This document shows positions 1 through 8,407 of a stretch of 64,000 bases of DNA, piece by piece. Position 1 is the stretch's first letter. The number at the start of each line of letters is the position of its first letter. This DNA is from an uncultured Bacteroidales bacterium (lineage in GTDB: Bacteria > Bacteroidota > Bacteroidia > Bacteroidales > Bacteroidaceae): the NCBI GenBank assembly GCA_902779085.1, contig CACYZY010000009.1, forward strand, positions 1 to 64,000, read 5' to 3'. A model generated the notes under the pieces. The model had not been told where the DNA came from. It was given only the letters and a program-made list of their open reading frames with translations, and ran no database searches. Made by a program: the position numbers and the translations under genes.

Positions 1-46
1 CACGCCGATGGTACTGCCCACAAGGTGGGAGAGTAGGTAGCCGCCG
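1..46 (+). rRNA. rrf: 5S ribosomal RNA, 3' end only
   Basis: The first 46 bases match the conserved 3' part of bacterial 5S rRNA (GATGGTACTGCC, then GTGGGAGAGTAGGTAGCCGCC-like helix IV/I sequence). The 5' part lies outside the window, so a ribosomal RNA operon ends here. A terminator hairpin follows within 15 bases. Confidence 0.85.
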
Positions 47-60
47 TCTTTTTCAGTTGA

Positions 61-97
61 AGCGGTCTTCAGATATCCTCTGGAGACCGCTTTTTTT
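61..97 (+). terminator. Intrinsic terminator of the rRNA operon
   Basis: AGCGGTCT pairs with AGACCGCT across a 15-base loop, directly followed by seven T. It sits just after the 5S end and closes the rRNA operon. Confidence 0.85.
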
Positions 98-162
98 ATA
101 TATTATTATGCAAATAATCAATATTTTTGCTTATAAAAGCATTTTATGTTCAGAATATTTTG

Positions 163-170
163 TAACTTTG
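163..170 (+). promoter_or_regulatory. Promoter -7 box (TAACTTTG) for yceD-rpmF
   Basis: TAACTTTG fits the Bacteroidota -7 consensus TAnnTTTG. It lies 31 bases before the yceD start, giving a short leader. No good TTTG -33 element is visible at the usual distance, so the assignment rests on the -7 box and its position. Confidence 0.6.
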
Positions 171-201
171 CAACTCGAATTGTAAAAGTGAAGAAATAGG
201 T

Positions 202-738
202 ATGTTAGAGAACTTTGAAATAGACTTGAAAGCTATCGAGATGGATGGTAAGAGTTTCTCTTATTCTCTAGAAGACAGTTTCTTTACTGATTTAGAAGCT
301 CAAGACATTACAGGTGGTCATTTAGATGCTCAGGTGTATGTGAAAAAGAATGCTGCATCTTATGAACTCTATCTACATGTAGATGGTAACATTACTATAC
401 CATGTGATAGATGTCTTGATGACATGATTCAGCCTGTTAATGCTGATAGTGTATTGAAAGTTAAATTTGGTCCTTCATATCTTGATGAGGGGGATGATTT
501 AATTATCGTTCCTGAGGATGAAGGTAAAATTAATGTTGCATGGTTCCTTTACGAAATGATTGTTTTGTCTATACCAATACATCATACACATAAAGATGTA
601 GAGTGCAATGCGGAAATGATGAAAATTTTGATGGAACATTCTGATCAGAATTTTAATGATGAGGATTCCGCTGTAGCAAATGACAACAAGGTTGATCCGA
701 GATGGAGTGATTTAAAGAATTTATTAAATAACAATTAA
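202..738 (+). CDS. YceD/DUF177 family protein
   Basis: 178 residues. Resembles the YceD (DUF177) family, which in bacteria lies directly upstream of the L32 gene and in E. coli and plants is linked to 23S rRNA accumulation. The family Cys pair is visible as CDRCLD near residue 74, with a later Cys in the KDVECNAEM stretch. The tail is acidic and Asn-rich. The rpmF gene starts 12 bases downstream, the classic yceD-rpmF pair, so co-transcription is almost certain. The exact molecular role is not settled; a ribosome-biogenesis role is taken from the family. Confidence 0.85.
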   Translation: MLENFEIDLKAIEMDGKSFSYSLEDSFFTDLEAQDITGGHLDAQVYVKKNAASYELYLHVDGNITIPCDRCLDDMIQPVNADSVLKVKFGPSYLDEGDDLIIVPEDEGKINVAWFLYEMIVLSIPIHHTHKDVECNAEMMKILMEHSDQNFNDEDSAVANDNKVDPRWSDLKNLLNNN

Positions 739-750
739 ATATATTATAAA

Positions 751-936
751 ATGGCACATCCTAAGAGAAGACAGTCTAAGACTAGAACTGCTAAGAGAAG
801 AACTCATGATGTAGCAGTTGCCCCAACATTGGCAATCTGCCCAAATTGTGGTGAGTGGCATGTTTATCATACAGTATGTCCAGCATGTGGATATTACCGT
901 GGTAAGTTAGCAGTCGAAAAAGAGGCTGCCGTTTAA
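751..936 (+). CDS. rpmF: 50S ribosomal protein L32
   Basis: 61 residues, the usual L32 length. The basic N-terminus (MAHPKRRQSKTRTAKRR) is the L32 signature, and a zinc ribbon follows with CPNCGEW and CPACGYY, four Cys spaced as in zinc-binding L32. It is a structural protein of the large ribosomal subunit. It lies between yceD and a hairpin terminator, so the two genes form a short ribosomal operon fed by the promoter at 163-170. Confidence 0.97.
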   Translation: MAHPKRRQSKTRTAKRRTHDVAVAPTLAICPNCGEWHVYHTVCPACGYYRGKLAVEKEAAV

Positions 937-973
937 TCGGTAGTTCTATTATGAATTAGATAGGTGTAGCAGA

Positions 974-1010
974 AAAAGGTTTGCCCAATCGAGCAAGCCT
1001 TTTCGCTTAC
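974..1010 (+). terminator. Hairpin terminator after rpmF
   Basis: AAAAGGTTTGC pairs with GCAAGCCTTTT (one G-U) around a short loop, followed by a T-rich stretch. It separates rpmF from fabH, which starts about 30 bases further on. Confidence 0.65.
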
Positions 1011-1038
1011 CTTTTTAAACTCTTGTATAGAACTAACT

Positions 1039-2076
1039 ATGGAAAAAATTAATGCCGTAATAACGGGTATTGCAGGCTATGTACCTGATTACATCTTAAC
1101 AAACGAAGAGTTGTCTAAGATGGTTGATACCAATGATGAATGGATTATGTCTCATGTGGGTATCAAGGAACGCCATATCCTCAAAGAAGAAGGTTTAGGA
1201 AGTGGCTATCTGGGGCGCAAAGCTTGTAGAAAACTGATAAGAGAGACAGGAACGAATCCTGATGATATAGATTTATTAATAGTCGCTACAACAACCCCTG
1301 ATTATCATTTCCCTTCAACTGCATCCATTCTCTGTGAGAAGTTAGGTTTGAAAAATGCATTCGCCTTTGATATGGAAGCTGCTTGTAGTGGTTTTTTGTA
1401 TGCATTAGAAATAGGAGCGAGTTTTATTCGTTCAGGCCGTTATAAAAAAGTATTGTTAGTTGCCGCTGAGAAGTTGTCATGTATGGTTAACTATAATGAT
1501 CGTAATACTTGTCCTCTTTTTGGCGATGGAGCTGCTGCATGCTTTTTGGAACCTACAACAGAGGAAATAGGTGTAATTGATTCTTATTTACGTACAGATG
1601 GGTTAGGTTTGCCTTCTCTGCATATGAAAGCGGGTGGGTCTGTTTGTCCTCCTTCGTATTTTACGATAGATAATCAGATGCATTACATTTACCAAGATGG
1701 GCGTCCTGTATTTAAGCATGCTGTTACTGATATGACCTTGGCTTGCAATAAGGTGATTGAAAATAATGGGCTTACTAAAGAGGATATAAAATGGATTGTT
1801 CCCCATCAGGCAAATATGCGCATTATAGAATCTGTAGCTCACATGTTGCAAATTCCTAAAGAGAAAGTGCTGGTAAACATTGAGCATTATGGTAATACAA
1901 GTGCTGTTTCTGTACCTCTTTGCCTCATGGATTATGAACATATTCTGAAGAAAGGTGACAAGATAATCTTGACAACTTTTGGCGCGGGTTATTCTTGGGG
2001 TGCTATTTATTTGATTTGGGGCTATGATGGTCAATCACGTTTGGATAAGATCAATAAAGCTGCGATTAATAAATAA
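1039..2076 (+). CDS. fabH: Beta-ketoacyl-ACP synthase III
   Basis: 345 residues, thiolase fold. Catalyses the first condensation of type II fatty acid synthesis (acyl-CoA plus malonyl-ACP). The catalytic triad is visible: Cys in EAACSGFLY (about residue 115), His in PHQANMRI (about 256) and Asn in EHYGNTSAVSVPL (about 286). The N-terminal DTNDEWI motif is typical of FabH. It is slightly longer than the E. coli enzyme, with the extra residues in the middle (around the MKAGGSVCPP region) and at the basic C-terminus. A second FabH paralogue is common in Bacteroidales, so this may not be the only copy. It is followed by its own terminator. Confidence 0.93.
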   Translation: MEKINAVITGIAGYVPDYILTNEELSKMVDTNDEWIMSHVGIKERHILKEEGLGSGYLGRKACRKLIRETGTNPDDIDLLIVATTTPDYHFPSTASILCEKLGLKNAFAFDMEAACSGFLYALEIGASFIRSGRYKKVLLVAAEKLSCMVNYNDRNTCPLFGDGAAACFLEPTTEEIGVIDSYLRTDGLGLPSLHMKAGGSVCPPSYFTIDNQMHYIYQDGRPVFKHAVTDMTLACNKVIENNGLTKEDIKWIVPHQANMRIIESVAHMLQIPKEKVLVNIEHYGNTSAVSVPLCLMDYEHILKKGDKIILTTFGAGYSWGAIYLIWGYDGQSRLDKINKAAINK

Positions 2077-2092
2077 TTAAGTATAATAATAG

Positions 2093-2130
2093 AAAAGCGC
2101 ATCATATTCTTACATACGATGCGCTTTTTT
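2093..2130 (+). terminator. Terminator after fabH
   Basis: AAAAGCGCATC pairs perfectly with GATGCGCTTTT around a 14-base loop and runs into T6. It lies 17 bases after the fabH stop. Confidence 0.9.
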
Positions 2131-2150
2131 GTCCCAATATAAGAGCTATT

Positions 2151-3035
2151 ATGCATAAGGCAGGTTTTGTAAATATCGTGGGTAATCCCAATGTGGGTAA
2201 GTCAACATTGATGAATGCTTTGTTGGGTGAACGGATATCAATCGCTACATTCAAAGCACAAACAACTCGTCATCGTATCATGGGTATTTATAATACTGAT
2301 GATATGCAGATAGTTTTTTCTGATACACCTGGTGTGCTTAAACCAGCATATAAGTTACAGGAATCCATGTTGGAATTCTCTAATTCTGCTCTTACTGATG
2401 CAGATGTACTTCTTTATGTAACTGATGTAGTAGAAAAAGCGGAAAAGAACGATGACTTTATTGACAAAGTAAGTAAGTTAGATGTTCCTGTTATTGTGCT
2501 GATTAATAAGATTGACTTAACTGATCAACAGAAATTGGAGGCCTTAGTAGAGACTTGGCACTCATTGTTGCCGAAGGCAGAAATTATTCCTATTTCGGCA
2601 TCTAACAAGTTTAATGTTGATGTAGTTATGCGCAGGGTAAAGGACCTAATACCTGACTCGCCACCTTATTTTGACAAGGATCAGTGGACAGATAAACCTG
2701 CTCGTTTTTTCGTGTCTGAAATATTGCGCGAAAAGATTCTTCTTTATTATGATAAGGAGATTCCTTATTCTGTAGAGGTCGTGGTTGAACAGTTTAAGGA
2801 AACTGAAAAGAAGATAAGTATAAATGCTGTCATTTATGTAGAGCGCGATTCTCAAAAAGGTATAATAATAGGTCACCAAGGAAAAGCATTAAAGAGGGTA
2901 TCAACAGAAGCTCGCAAAAGCCTTGAGAAATTCTTTGGGAAAACTATATATTTAGAAACATTTGTCAAAGTAGATAAAGATTGGCGTAACTCTGATAAAG
3001 AATTGCGTAACTTTGGATATGACCAAAAAGATTAA
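2151..3035 (+). CDS. era: GTPase Era
   Basis: 294 residues, the usual Era length. Era binds the 3' end of 16S rRNA and is needed for 30S assembly. The GTPase motifs are visible: G1 GNPNVGKST, G3 DTPG and G4 NKID. The C-terminal KH domain shows GIIIGHQGKALKRV, the RNA-binding GxxG region. It is followed after 42 bases by der, another ribosome-assembly GTPase; the two are probably co-transcribed. The start is the first ATG after the fabH terminator and leaves about 20 bases of leader. Confidence 0.97.
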   Translation: MHKAGFVNIVGNPNVGKSTLMNALLGERISIATFKAQTTRHRIMGIYNTDDMQIVFSDTPGVLKPAYKLQESMLEFSNSALTDADVLLYVTDVVEKAEKNDDFIDKVSKLDVPVIVLINKIDLTDQQKLEALVETWHSLLPKAEIIPISASNKFNVDVVMRRVKDLIPDSPPYFDKDQWTDKPARFFVSEILREKILLYYDKEIPYSVEVVVEQFKETEKKISINAVIYVERDSQKGIIIGHQGKALKRVSTEARKSLEKFFGKTIYLETFVKVDKDWRNSDKELRNFGYDQKD

Positions 3036-3077
3036 TATTGTTAACCCTAGTTGTGACAGCTTAAATATAAAGGAATT

Positions 3078-4388
3078 ATGGGAAATATTGTAGCTATTGT
3101 AGGGCGCCCTAATGTTGGAAAGTCAACCATTTTCAATCGCTTAACACAAACCCGTCGGGCCATAGTTGCTGAGCAAGCGGGTACTACCCGAGACCGTCAG
3201 TATGGTAAGTCGGAATGGGGAGGGCGTGAGTTCTCTATCATTGATACTGGCGGATGGGTTGTCAATTCAGAGGATATCTTCGAGGAAGAAATCCACAAGC
3301 AGGTACTGCTTGCGGTTGATGAAGCAGATGTAATATTGTTTGTTGTTGATGTTGCATATGGGTTGAATGATTTGGATAGAGAAGTGGGTGTAATTTTACG
3401 TAGGGCCAAGAAACCTGTTCTTTTGGTAGCCAACAAGGCAGACAATAGTGAACTGGCTTTTGGCGCCTCAGAATTCTATAGCTTAGGGTTAGGTGATCCT
3501 TTCTGTATTTCAGCCCTGACTGGTAGCGGTACAGGTGATTTACTTGATGCTGTAGTTTCTCATTTTAATAAAGATGATGAAGTGTTGGAAGATAACTTGC
3601 CTCGTATCGCTGTTGTTGGCCGTCCTAATGCTGGTAAATCCTCAATTATCAATGCATTGATAGGTGAAGACCGCAACATTGTGACTGATATAGCGGGCAC
3701 CACACGTGATTCTATCTATACACGATATAATAAATTTGGTTTTGACTTTTATCTGGTAGATACAGCTGGAATTCGCAAAAAAACGAAAGTGACTGAAGAT
3801 TTGGAGTATTATTCTGTGGTTCGTTCAATACGTGCTATAGAAAATTCAGATGTTTGTATTCTTATGCTGGATGCTACGCGTGGTGTTGAGAGCCAAGATT
3901 TGAATATTTTTTCTTTGATACAGAAGAATTCTAAAGGTCTGGTGGTAGTAGTGAATAAATGGGATTTGGTAGAAGAAAAAAACGATAAGGTTATTAAGAC
4001 TTTTACAGATGCTATTTATAATCGCTTTGCACCGTTTGTTGATTTCTCTATTATTTTTGCTTCAGCATTAACTAAACAGCGTATATTAAAAGTCCTTGAA
4101 GAGGCACGACAGGTTTATAAGAATAGGACTACTCGCGTTTCTACTGCAAAATTGAATGAAGAGATGCTTCCGCTGATTGAGGCATATCCTCCTCCAATGA
4201 CTAAGGGCAAAATGTTGAAAATAAAGTATATTACTCAATTGCCAAATATGGCAGTGCCTTCTTTCGTGTTCTTTGCCAACCTGCCTCAGTATATTAAGGA
4301 ACCATACAAGCGATTTCTTGAGAATAAGTTGCGTGAGAAATGGAATTTTAAGGGTACACCTATTAATATTTTTATTAGGCAAAAATGA
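3078..4388 (+). CDS. der: GTPase Der (EngA)
   Basis: 436 residues. Der has two tandem G domains and acts in 50S subunit assembly. Both P-loops are visible (GRPNVGKST near residue 9; GRPNAGKSS near residue 181), each with its DTGG or DTAG motif and NKAD/NKWD specificity motif. The C-terminal KH-like domain is present and ends in FIRQK. The gene overlaps the next one by four bases (ATGA), so it is translationally coupled to an ABC ATPase, an arrangement without an obvious functional link. Confidence 0.97.
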   Translation: MGNIVAIVGRPNVGKSTIFNRLTQTRRAIVAEQAGTTRDRQYGKSEWGGREFSIIDTGGWVVNSEDIFEEEIHKQVLLAVDEADVILFVVDVAYGLNDLDREVGVILRRAKKPVLLVANKADNSELAFGASEFYSLGLGDPFCISALTGSGTGDLLDAVVSHFNKDDEVLEDNLPRIAVVGRPNAGKSSIINALIGEDRNIVTDIAGTTRDSIYTRYNKFGFDFYLVDTAGIRKKTKVTEDLEYYSVVRSIRAIENSDVCILMLDATRGVESQDLNIFSLIQKNSKGLVVVVNKWDLVEEKNDKVIKTFTDAIYNRFAPFVDFSIIFASALTKQRILKVLEEARQVYKNRTTRVSTAKLNEEMLPLIEAYPPPMTKGKMLKIKYITQLPNMAVPSFVFFANLPQYIKEPYKRFLENKLREKWNFKGTPINIFIRQK

Positions 4389-5176
4389 TTGAACTGAAAG
4401 ACATTTATAAATCTTTTGACGGGCTTGATGTGCTGAAAGATATTAGTGCAGTTTTTGAGAACGGAAAGACTAACTTAGTGATAGGTCAAAGTGGCTCTGG
4501 GAAAACAGTTCTTATGAAGTGCATTGTAGGGTTACTCACTCCTGATCGTGGACAGTTGTTGTATGATGGTCGCGATTTCCTCAGTATGGGGAAGCATGAG
4601 AAAAAGTTACTCCGTCGTGAGATGGGTATGATATTCCAAAGTGCAGCTTTATTCGATTCTTTGACGGTTTTAGAGAACGTGATGTTCCCTCTCAACATGT
4701 TTAGTAATGACACTTTACGTGAACGTACTCGTCGTGCTCGTTTCTGTTTGGAACGTGTTAACCTAATGAGTGATGCGCATGATAAGTATCCTGGTGAAAT
4801 TAGTGGAGGTATGCAAAAGCGTGTGGCAATAGCCCGGGCCATAGCCCTTAACCCTCAATATCTTTTTTGTGATGAGCCCAATTCTGGCCTTGATCCCAAA
4901 ACGTCACTTGTTATAGATGAACTGATTCAAAGCATCACCCACGAGTATAATATGACTACAATTATCAACACCCACGACATGAACTCTGTAATGGGTATCG
5001 GTGAAAGTATTATATTCATTCACAAAGGTATTTTAGAATGGCGAGGTACTAGTCATGAAGTTATCTCTTCTACGAATCAGAAGCTAAATGAGTTTGTTTT
5101 TGCTTCTGACCTCTTTAAGAAAGTCAAGGCGGTTGAGGAACTTGACCAAATTCTTGATCAGGCCTACACCAAATAG
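4385..5176 (+). CDS. Mla-type ABC transporter ATP-binding protein
   Basis: 263 residues. ABC ATPase with Walker A GQSGSGKT (about residue 34), signature [14 protein letters not shown] and Walker B YLFCDEP. The GGMQKR form of the signature and the PNSGLDP sequence after Walker B are typical of the MlaF/TTG2A branch, which powers phospholipid transport between outer and inner membranes. It would act at the inner membrane with an MlaE permease, but no mlaE or mlaD gene lies beside it here, so the partner must be elsewhere. Its start codon overlaps the der stop. Confidence 0.82.
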   Translation: MIELKDIYKSFDGLDVLKDISAVFENGKTNLVIGQSGSGKTVLMKCIVGLLTPDRGQLLYDGRDFLSMGKHEKKLLRREMGMIFQSAALFDSLTVLENVMFPLNMFSNDTLRERTRRARFCLERVNLMSDAHDKYPGEISGGMQKRVAIARAIALNPQYLFCDEPNSGLDPKTSLVIDELIQSITHEYNMTTIINTHDMNSVMGIGESIIFIHKGILEWRGTSHEVISSTNQKLNEFVFASDLFKKVKAVEELDQILDQAYTK

Positions 5177-5180
5177 GGCA

Positions 5181-5204
5181 ATGGAGTTGTCAGATCAACT
5201 CCAT
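5181..5204. terminator. Hairpin between convergent genes
   Basis: ATGGAGTTG and CAACTCCAT pair perfectly around a 6-base loop. It sits between the plus-strand ATPase gene and the minus-strand glmM stop and overlaps the glmM 3' end. No T tract follows on either strand, so it is only a probable two-way terminator. Confidence 0.5.
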
Positions 5205-6575
5205 GACTACTGACATCACCTTTTGTCCGATAGCTTCAGCTTCCTCTGGTGATGAAGCTTCACTATATACTCGGATAATAGGTTCTGTGTTACTGCTTCG
5301 TAGGTGTACCCAAGAATCAGCAAAGTCAATTTTTACACCATCAATATCGTTGATCTCTTCATTCTTATATAATTCCTTAACTTTAGCCAATATTGAAGGT
5401 ACATCAGTGTCCGGTTTTAGATCAACACGATTCTTGGCCATGAAGTAAGAAGGATATGTAGCACGCAATTCGCTCAGCTTCTTCCCTTCATGGGCTATAT
5501 GGCTAAGCAACAATGCAATGCCTACCAAAGCATCGCGACCATAATGGATAGATGGGTATATCACTCCACCATTACCCTCACCACCAATAACAGCGCCAAC
5601 TTCTTTCATCTTGGTAGTAACATTTACTTCGCCAACGGCAGAAGCAAAGTATTGCATACCATACTTACGGGTAACATCACGTAAGGCACGGGTTGAACTT
5701 AAATTAGAAACAGTATTGCCTGGAGTGTGCTTTAAAATATAATCAGCAACTGTAACCAGCGTATATTCCTCACCATACATTTTCCCGTCTTCACATATCA
5801 TAGCTAAACGGTCAACATCAGGATCTACTACAAAAGCAACATCATGTTGACCTTTCTTCATCAGTTTCATGATGTCTCCCAAGTTCCTCTCTAATGGCTC
5901 AGGGTTATGTTGGAAATCGCCTGTAGGTTCTGTATAAAGACCAGTAACAGTCTCGACACCTAACTGCTTCAGTAATTCTGGTAGGATAATGCCTCCAACT
6001 GAATTTACTGTATCGATTGCAACCCGGAAATGGGCCTTACGGATAGCATCCACATCCACTAAAGGCAATGCTAATACAGCATCAATATGTTTCTGGTTAT
6101 ATGAAAAATCAATTTTACAAGTCCCAAGCTTGTCGACATCAGCATAGTCAAAGTCCTCAGCCTCAGCTATGCGTAACACTTCGTTCCCCTCCTCCTTGTT
6201 AAGGAACTCCCCTTTTTCGTTAAGCAGTTTTAAAGCATTCCATTGCTTGGGGTTGTGTGAAGCTGTGAGGATGATACCACCACTGGCTCCTTCCATTGTG
6301 ACTGCCAATTCTGTTGTAGGGGTAGTGGCAAGGTCTATGTCAACCACATCCCAGCCCATGCCCATCAATGTACCTACTACTACATTACGAACCATATGGC
6401 CTGAAAGGCGGGCGTCTCGGCCTACAACAATCTTGTTGTTTTTTATAGTGCAAGTTCTCCTTATTAAAGTAGCATATGCAGATGTAAATTTTACAATGTC
6501 TAAAGGTGTTAGGCCTTTACTCGTCGCGCCTCCAATAGTACCTCGAATGCCAGAGATAGATTTAATTAAGGTCAT
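5190..6575 (-). CDS. glmM: Phosphoglucosamine mutase-type phosphohexomutase
   Basis: 461 residues, alpha-D-phosphohexomutase family. Likely converts glucosamine-6-phosphate to glucosamine-1-phosphate for UDP-GlcNAc synthesis. The phosphoserine loop is TASHNPKQWNALK, metal binding is DPDVDRLA, the sugar-binding loop is GGEGNGGVIYP and the phosphate-binding loop is RSSNTEPIIRVY. The N-terminus IKSISGIRGT matches the family. In Bacteroidales the enzyme could also serve phosphomannomutase activity; the sequence alone does not decide this. It is followed on the same strand by no further gene; upstream lies a DUF4827 lipoprotein gene two bases away. Confidence 0.88.
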   Translation of the reverse strand: MTLIKSISGIRGTIGGATSKGLTPLDIVKFTSAYATLIRRTCTIKNNKIVVGRDARLSGHMVRNVVVGTLMGMGWDVVDIDLATTPTTELAVTMEGASGGIILTASHNPKQWNALKLLNEKGEFLNKEEGNEVLRIAEAEDFDYADVDKLGTCKIDFSYNQKHIDAVLALPLVDVDAIRKAHFRVAIDTVNSVGGIILPELLKQLGVETVTGLYTEPTGDFQHNPEPLERNLGDIMKLMKKGQHDVAFVVDPDVDRLAMICEDGKMYGEEYTLVTVADYILKHTPGNTVSNLSSTRALRDVTRKYGMQYFASAVGEVNVTTKMKEVGAVIGGEGNGGVIYPSIHYGRDALVGIALLLSHIAHEGKKLSELRATYPSYFMAKNRVDLKPDTDVPSILAKVKELYKNEEINDIDGVKIDFADSWVHLRSSNTEPIIRVYSEASSPEEAEAIGQKVMSVVMELI

Positions 6576-6577
6576 AA

Positions 6578-7198
6578 TTATCTATATAATTGGAATTTAT
6601 GGATATCATAGAAGTAAGCTTTGACAGCACTCATAGCAGTTTCATGCCCCATCTTAGATGGAACAATAAGTTTCACTCGTGCTCCATCACGTATATAGTT
6701 GAAAGGTATCAGCCAGCCTTGAGGAACGGTCTGACTACTATAAACATAGTACATCATTCCTGAGCTAAAAAGACCTGAGGCACTATTACCAATTTTCTGG
6801 TAACGGAAAATATCTACTTGCGCCACATGGCTAACATCTAAGTTGCTTATTACCAAAGTAGCAGCACTGTCTTTCTCCAGTCTGTATTCTGCATAACGAG
6901 CCAGCACCATGTCGTTATTCCTAATGGTATCACCTATGTCTTCAGAACCTTTATCAACAATCTGCATATACACACCGCTGGTTGTTTGAACGTATTCGTT
7001 TTTATTTACATCTGTTACGCATCCAGCATCTTGAAACTCTTTCTGTGTAATGACTTTTATATTGTTATCTTTAATAAAATTACTGATAGCTTTTTTCTCG
7101 TTATCCAGTAACTCAGCATATGTGACATTGTCAGAACATGCGTTAAAAGTAATACAAGCTAAAACAAAGGTTATAAAACAAATAACAAGTCTCTTCAT
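6578..7198 (-). CDS. DUF4827 family lipoprotein
   Basis: 206 residues. The lipoprotein signal ends in the lipobox FNAC (Cys about residue 21), so the protein is probably anchored in a membrane after export. The rest matches, by memory, the DUF4827 family of Bacteroidales, which is usually found beside glmM, as here. The later region (SQTVPQGWLIPFNYI and ARVKLIVPSKMGH) resembles FKBP-type peptidyl-prolyl isomerase folds, but catalytic residues are not established. The gene is two bases upstream of glmM, suggesting one transcript from the promoter at 7224-7231. Confidence 0.75.
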   Translation of the reverse strand: MKRLVICFITFVLACITFNACSDNVTYAELLDNEKKAISNFIKDNNIKVITQKEFQDAGCVTDVNKNEYVQTTSGVYMQIVDKGSEDIGDTIRNNDMVLARYAEYRLEKDSAATLVISNLDVSHVAQVDIFRYQKIGNSASGLFSSGMMYYVYSSQTVPQGWLIPFNYIRDGARVKLIVPSKMGHETAMSAVKAYFYDIHKFQLYR

Positions 7199-7223
7199 TA
7201 TTATTATCTAATTTATTACTGTG

Positions 7224-7231
7224 CAAAAATA
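7224..7231 (-). promoter_or_regulatory. Promoter -7 box for DUF4827-glmM
   Basis: On the minus strand TATTTTTG matches TAnnTTTG and lies 25 bases before the start codon at 7198. The -33 region 20 bases upstream reads TTAG, a weak match. Confidence 0.6.
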
Positions 7232-7294
7232 GGTCATTTCATCTTAATGGACTAAATTAACGCCCAAAAGCTGATAACTTTTAACCTTATTTAG

Positions 7295-8347
7295 TTACTT
7301 GGGGTGTTGATTAAAGCATTCTGTAAGCAAACTCTTATATTTTTCCAATACTTCTTTAAATCTAATCGAGGCCATTTTGGCATCAGTTTTCTGCAGCTCG
7401 CCGCCAGATGCGTTTTTGTGTCCTCCTCCATTGAATTCTTCTGCCACCACATTACATGGGAATTCTCCAATGGATCTCAATGAGATCTTGACAATGTCCT
7501 TTTCTGTATCTTCTCTCAAAAAACAAGTAAAAATTACATCTTTAATCTGTAAAGGAATATTTACAAATCCTTCGCTATCGCCTTTTGAGTAATGGTATTT
7601 TTGTTGCTGTTCTCTTGTTAAAGTCAGTATGGCAGTATGATAATCGGGTAAGACTTCCATGCCTGAAAGGACTTGTCCTTGTAGGAACAAACGACTGGCA
7701 GAAAAATTGTAATTCACCTTTCTGTAAACCAAATCCTTGTCTACATGCTTTTGAAGTAACATACTCACTATAAAGAATAATTCTGGATTATTAGAATTGT
7801 ATGTAAAACCGCCAGTATCTGTCATCATGCCAGTATAAATACATGTTGCCACTATTGTGTTCATTTTATAATAGTAGCCTAAATCACATAGGAAACGATA
7901 GAGCAGTTCACAAGTAGATGATTGCTCGGGGTGTGAAATAATGATATCTGCAAATTGCTCAGGATCCAGATGATGGTCAATCAATACTTTTTTTGCCTTT
8001 GATTCACGTATTTTCTCTGCCATCTCATCCACACGATTCAACTTGTTGAAGTCTAAACAACAAATCACATCCGCATCGGCAATTTTTATATTAGCTACAT
8101 CGGTATAATAATCGTAGTTCATTATATTATCGGCTCCAGGTAACCATCTCAAAAAATCCGGGAACTGATTTGGCATGATAACACACACATTTTTACGCAA
8201 ATATTTCAAGTAGTGATACAATGCGAGTGAAGAGCCGATGGCATCCCCGTCAGGATTTGTGTGGGCTATGATAACAAACTGTTTATACTCTTTTTGCCAA
8301 TCTTTAAACTTGGTTACAAGCTCAGGGTTGATTATTTTGGTGAGCAT
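7295..8347 (-). CDS. DHH/DHHA1 phosphoesterase (NrnA-like)
   Basis: 350 residues from the chosen ATG. DHH phosphoesterases of the NrnA type degrade short oligoribonucleotides, and some hydrolyse pAp or cyclic dinucleotides. Visible motifs: AHTNPDGDAIGSSLAL, CCLDFNKLNR, LIDHHLD (the DHH box) and the DHHA1 motif GGGHKNASGG. A longer reading frame begins at a TTG at 8377, but that TTG is the end of a -7 promoter box (TATTTTTG at 8375-8382), so the ATG at 8347 is the likely start. The comEC gene lies upstream, and this gene has its own promoter. Confidence 0.88.
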   Translation of the reverse strand: MLTKIINPELVTKFKDWQKEYKQFVIIAHTNPDGDAIGSSLALYHYLKYLRKNVCVIMPNQFPDFLRWLPGADNIMNYDYYTDVANIKIADADVICCLDFNKLNRVDEMAEKIRESKAKKVLIDHHLDPEQFADIIISHPEQSSTCELLYRFLCDLGYYYKMNTIVATCIYTGMMTDTGGFTYNSNNPELFFIVSMLLQKHVDKDLVYRKVNYNFSASRLFLQGQVLSGMEVLPDYHTAILTLTREQQQKYHYSKGDSEGFVNIPLQIKDVIFTCFLREDTEKDIVKISLRSIGEFPCNVVAEEFNGGGHKNASGGELQKTDAKMASIRFKEVLEKYKSLLTECFNQHPK

Positions 8348-8374
8348 ACTGTATTCATTATTGGGTTGGAGTGA

Positions 8375-8406
8375 CAAAAATAGTGAAAAAGTATCTTATT
8401 CGCAAA
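8375..8406 (-). promoter_or_regulatory. Full Bacteroidota promoter for the DHH gene
   Basis: On the minus strand TTTG (8403-8406), then exactly 20 bases, then TATTTTTG (8375-8382). It sits just past the comEC stop. Transcription should start near 8368, which excludes the TTG at 8377 as a start codon. Confidence 0.8.
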
Positions 8407-8407
8407 A

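Noticed and set aside
1603-2034. Minus-strand frame opposite fabH
   Set aside because: Shadow of a strongly supported gene, with no family character.
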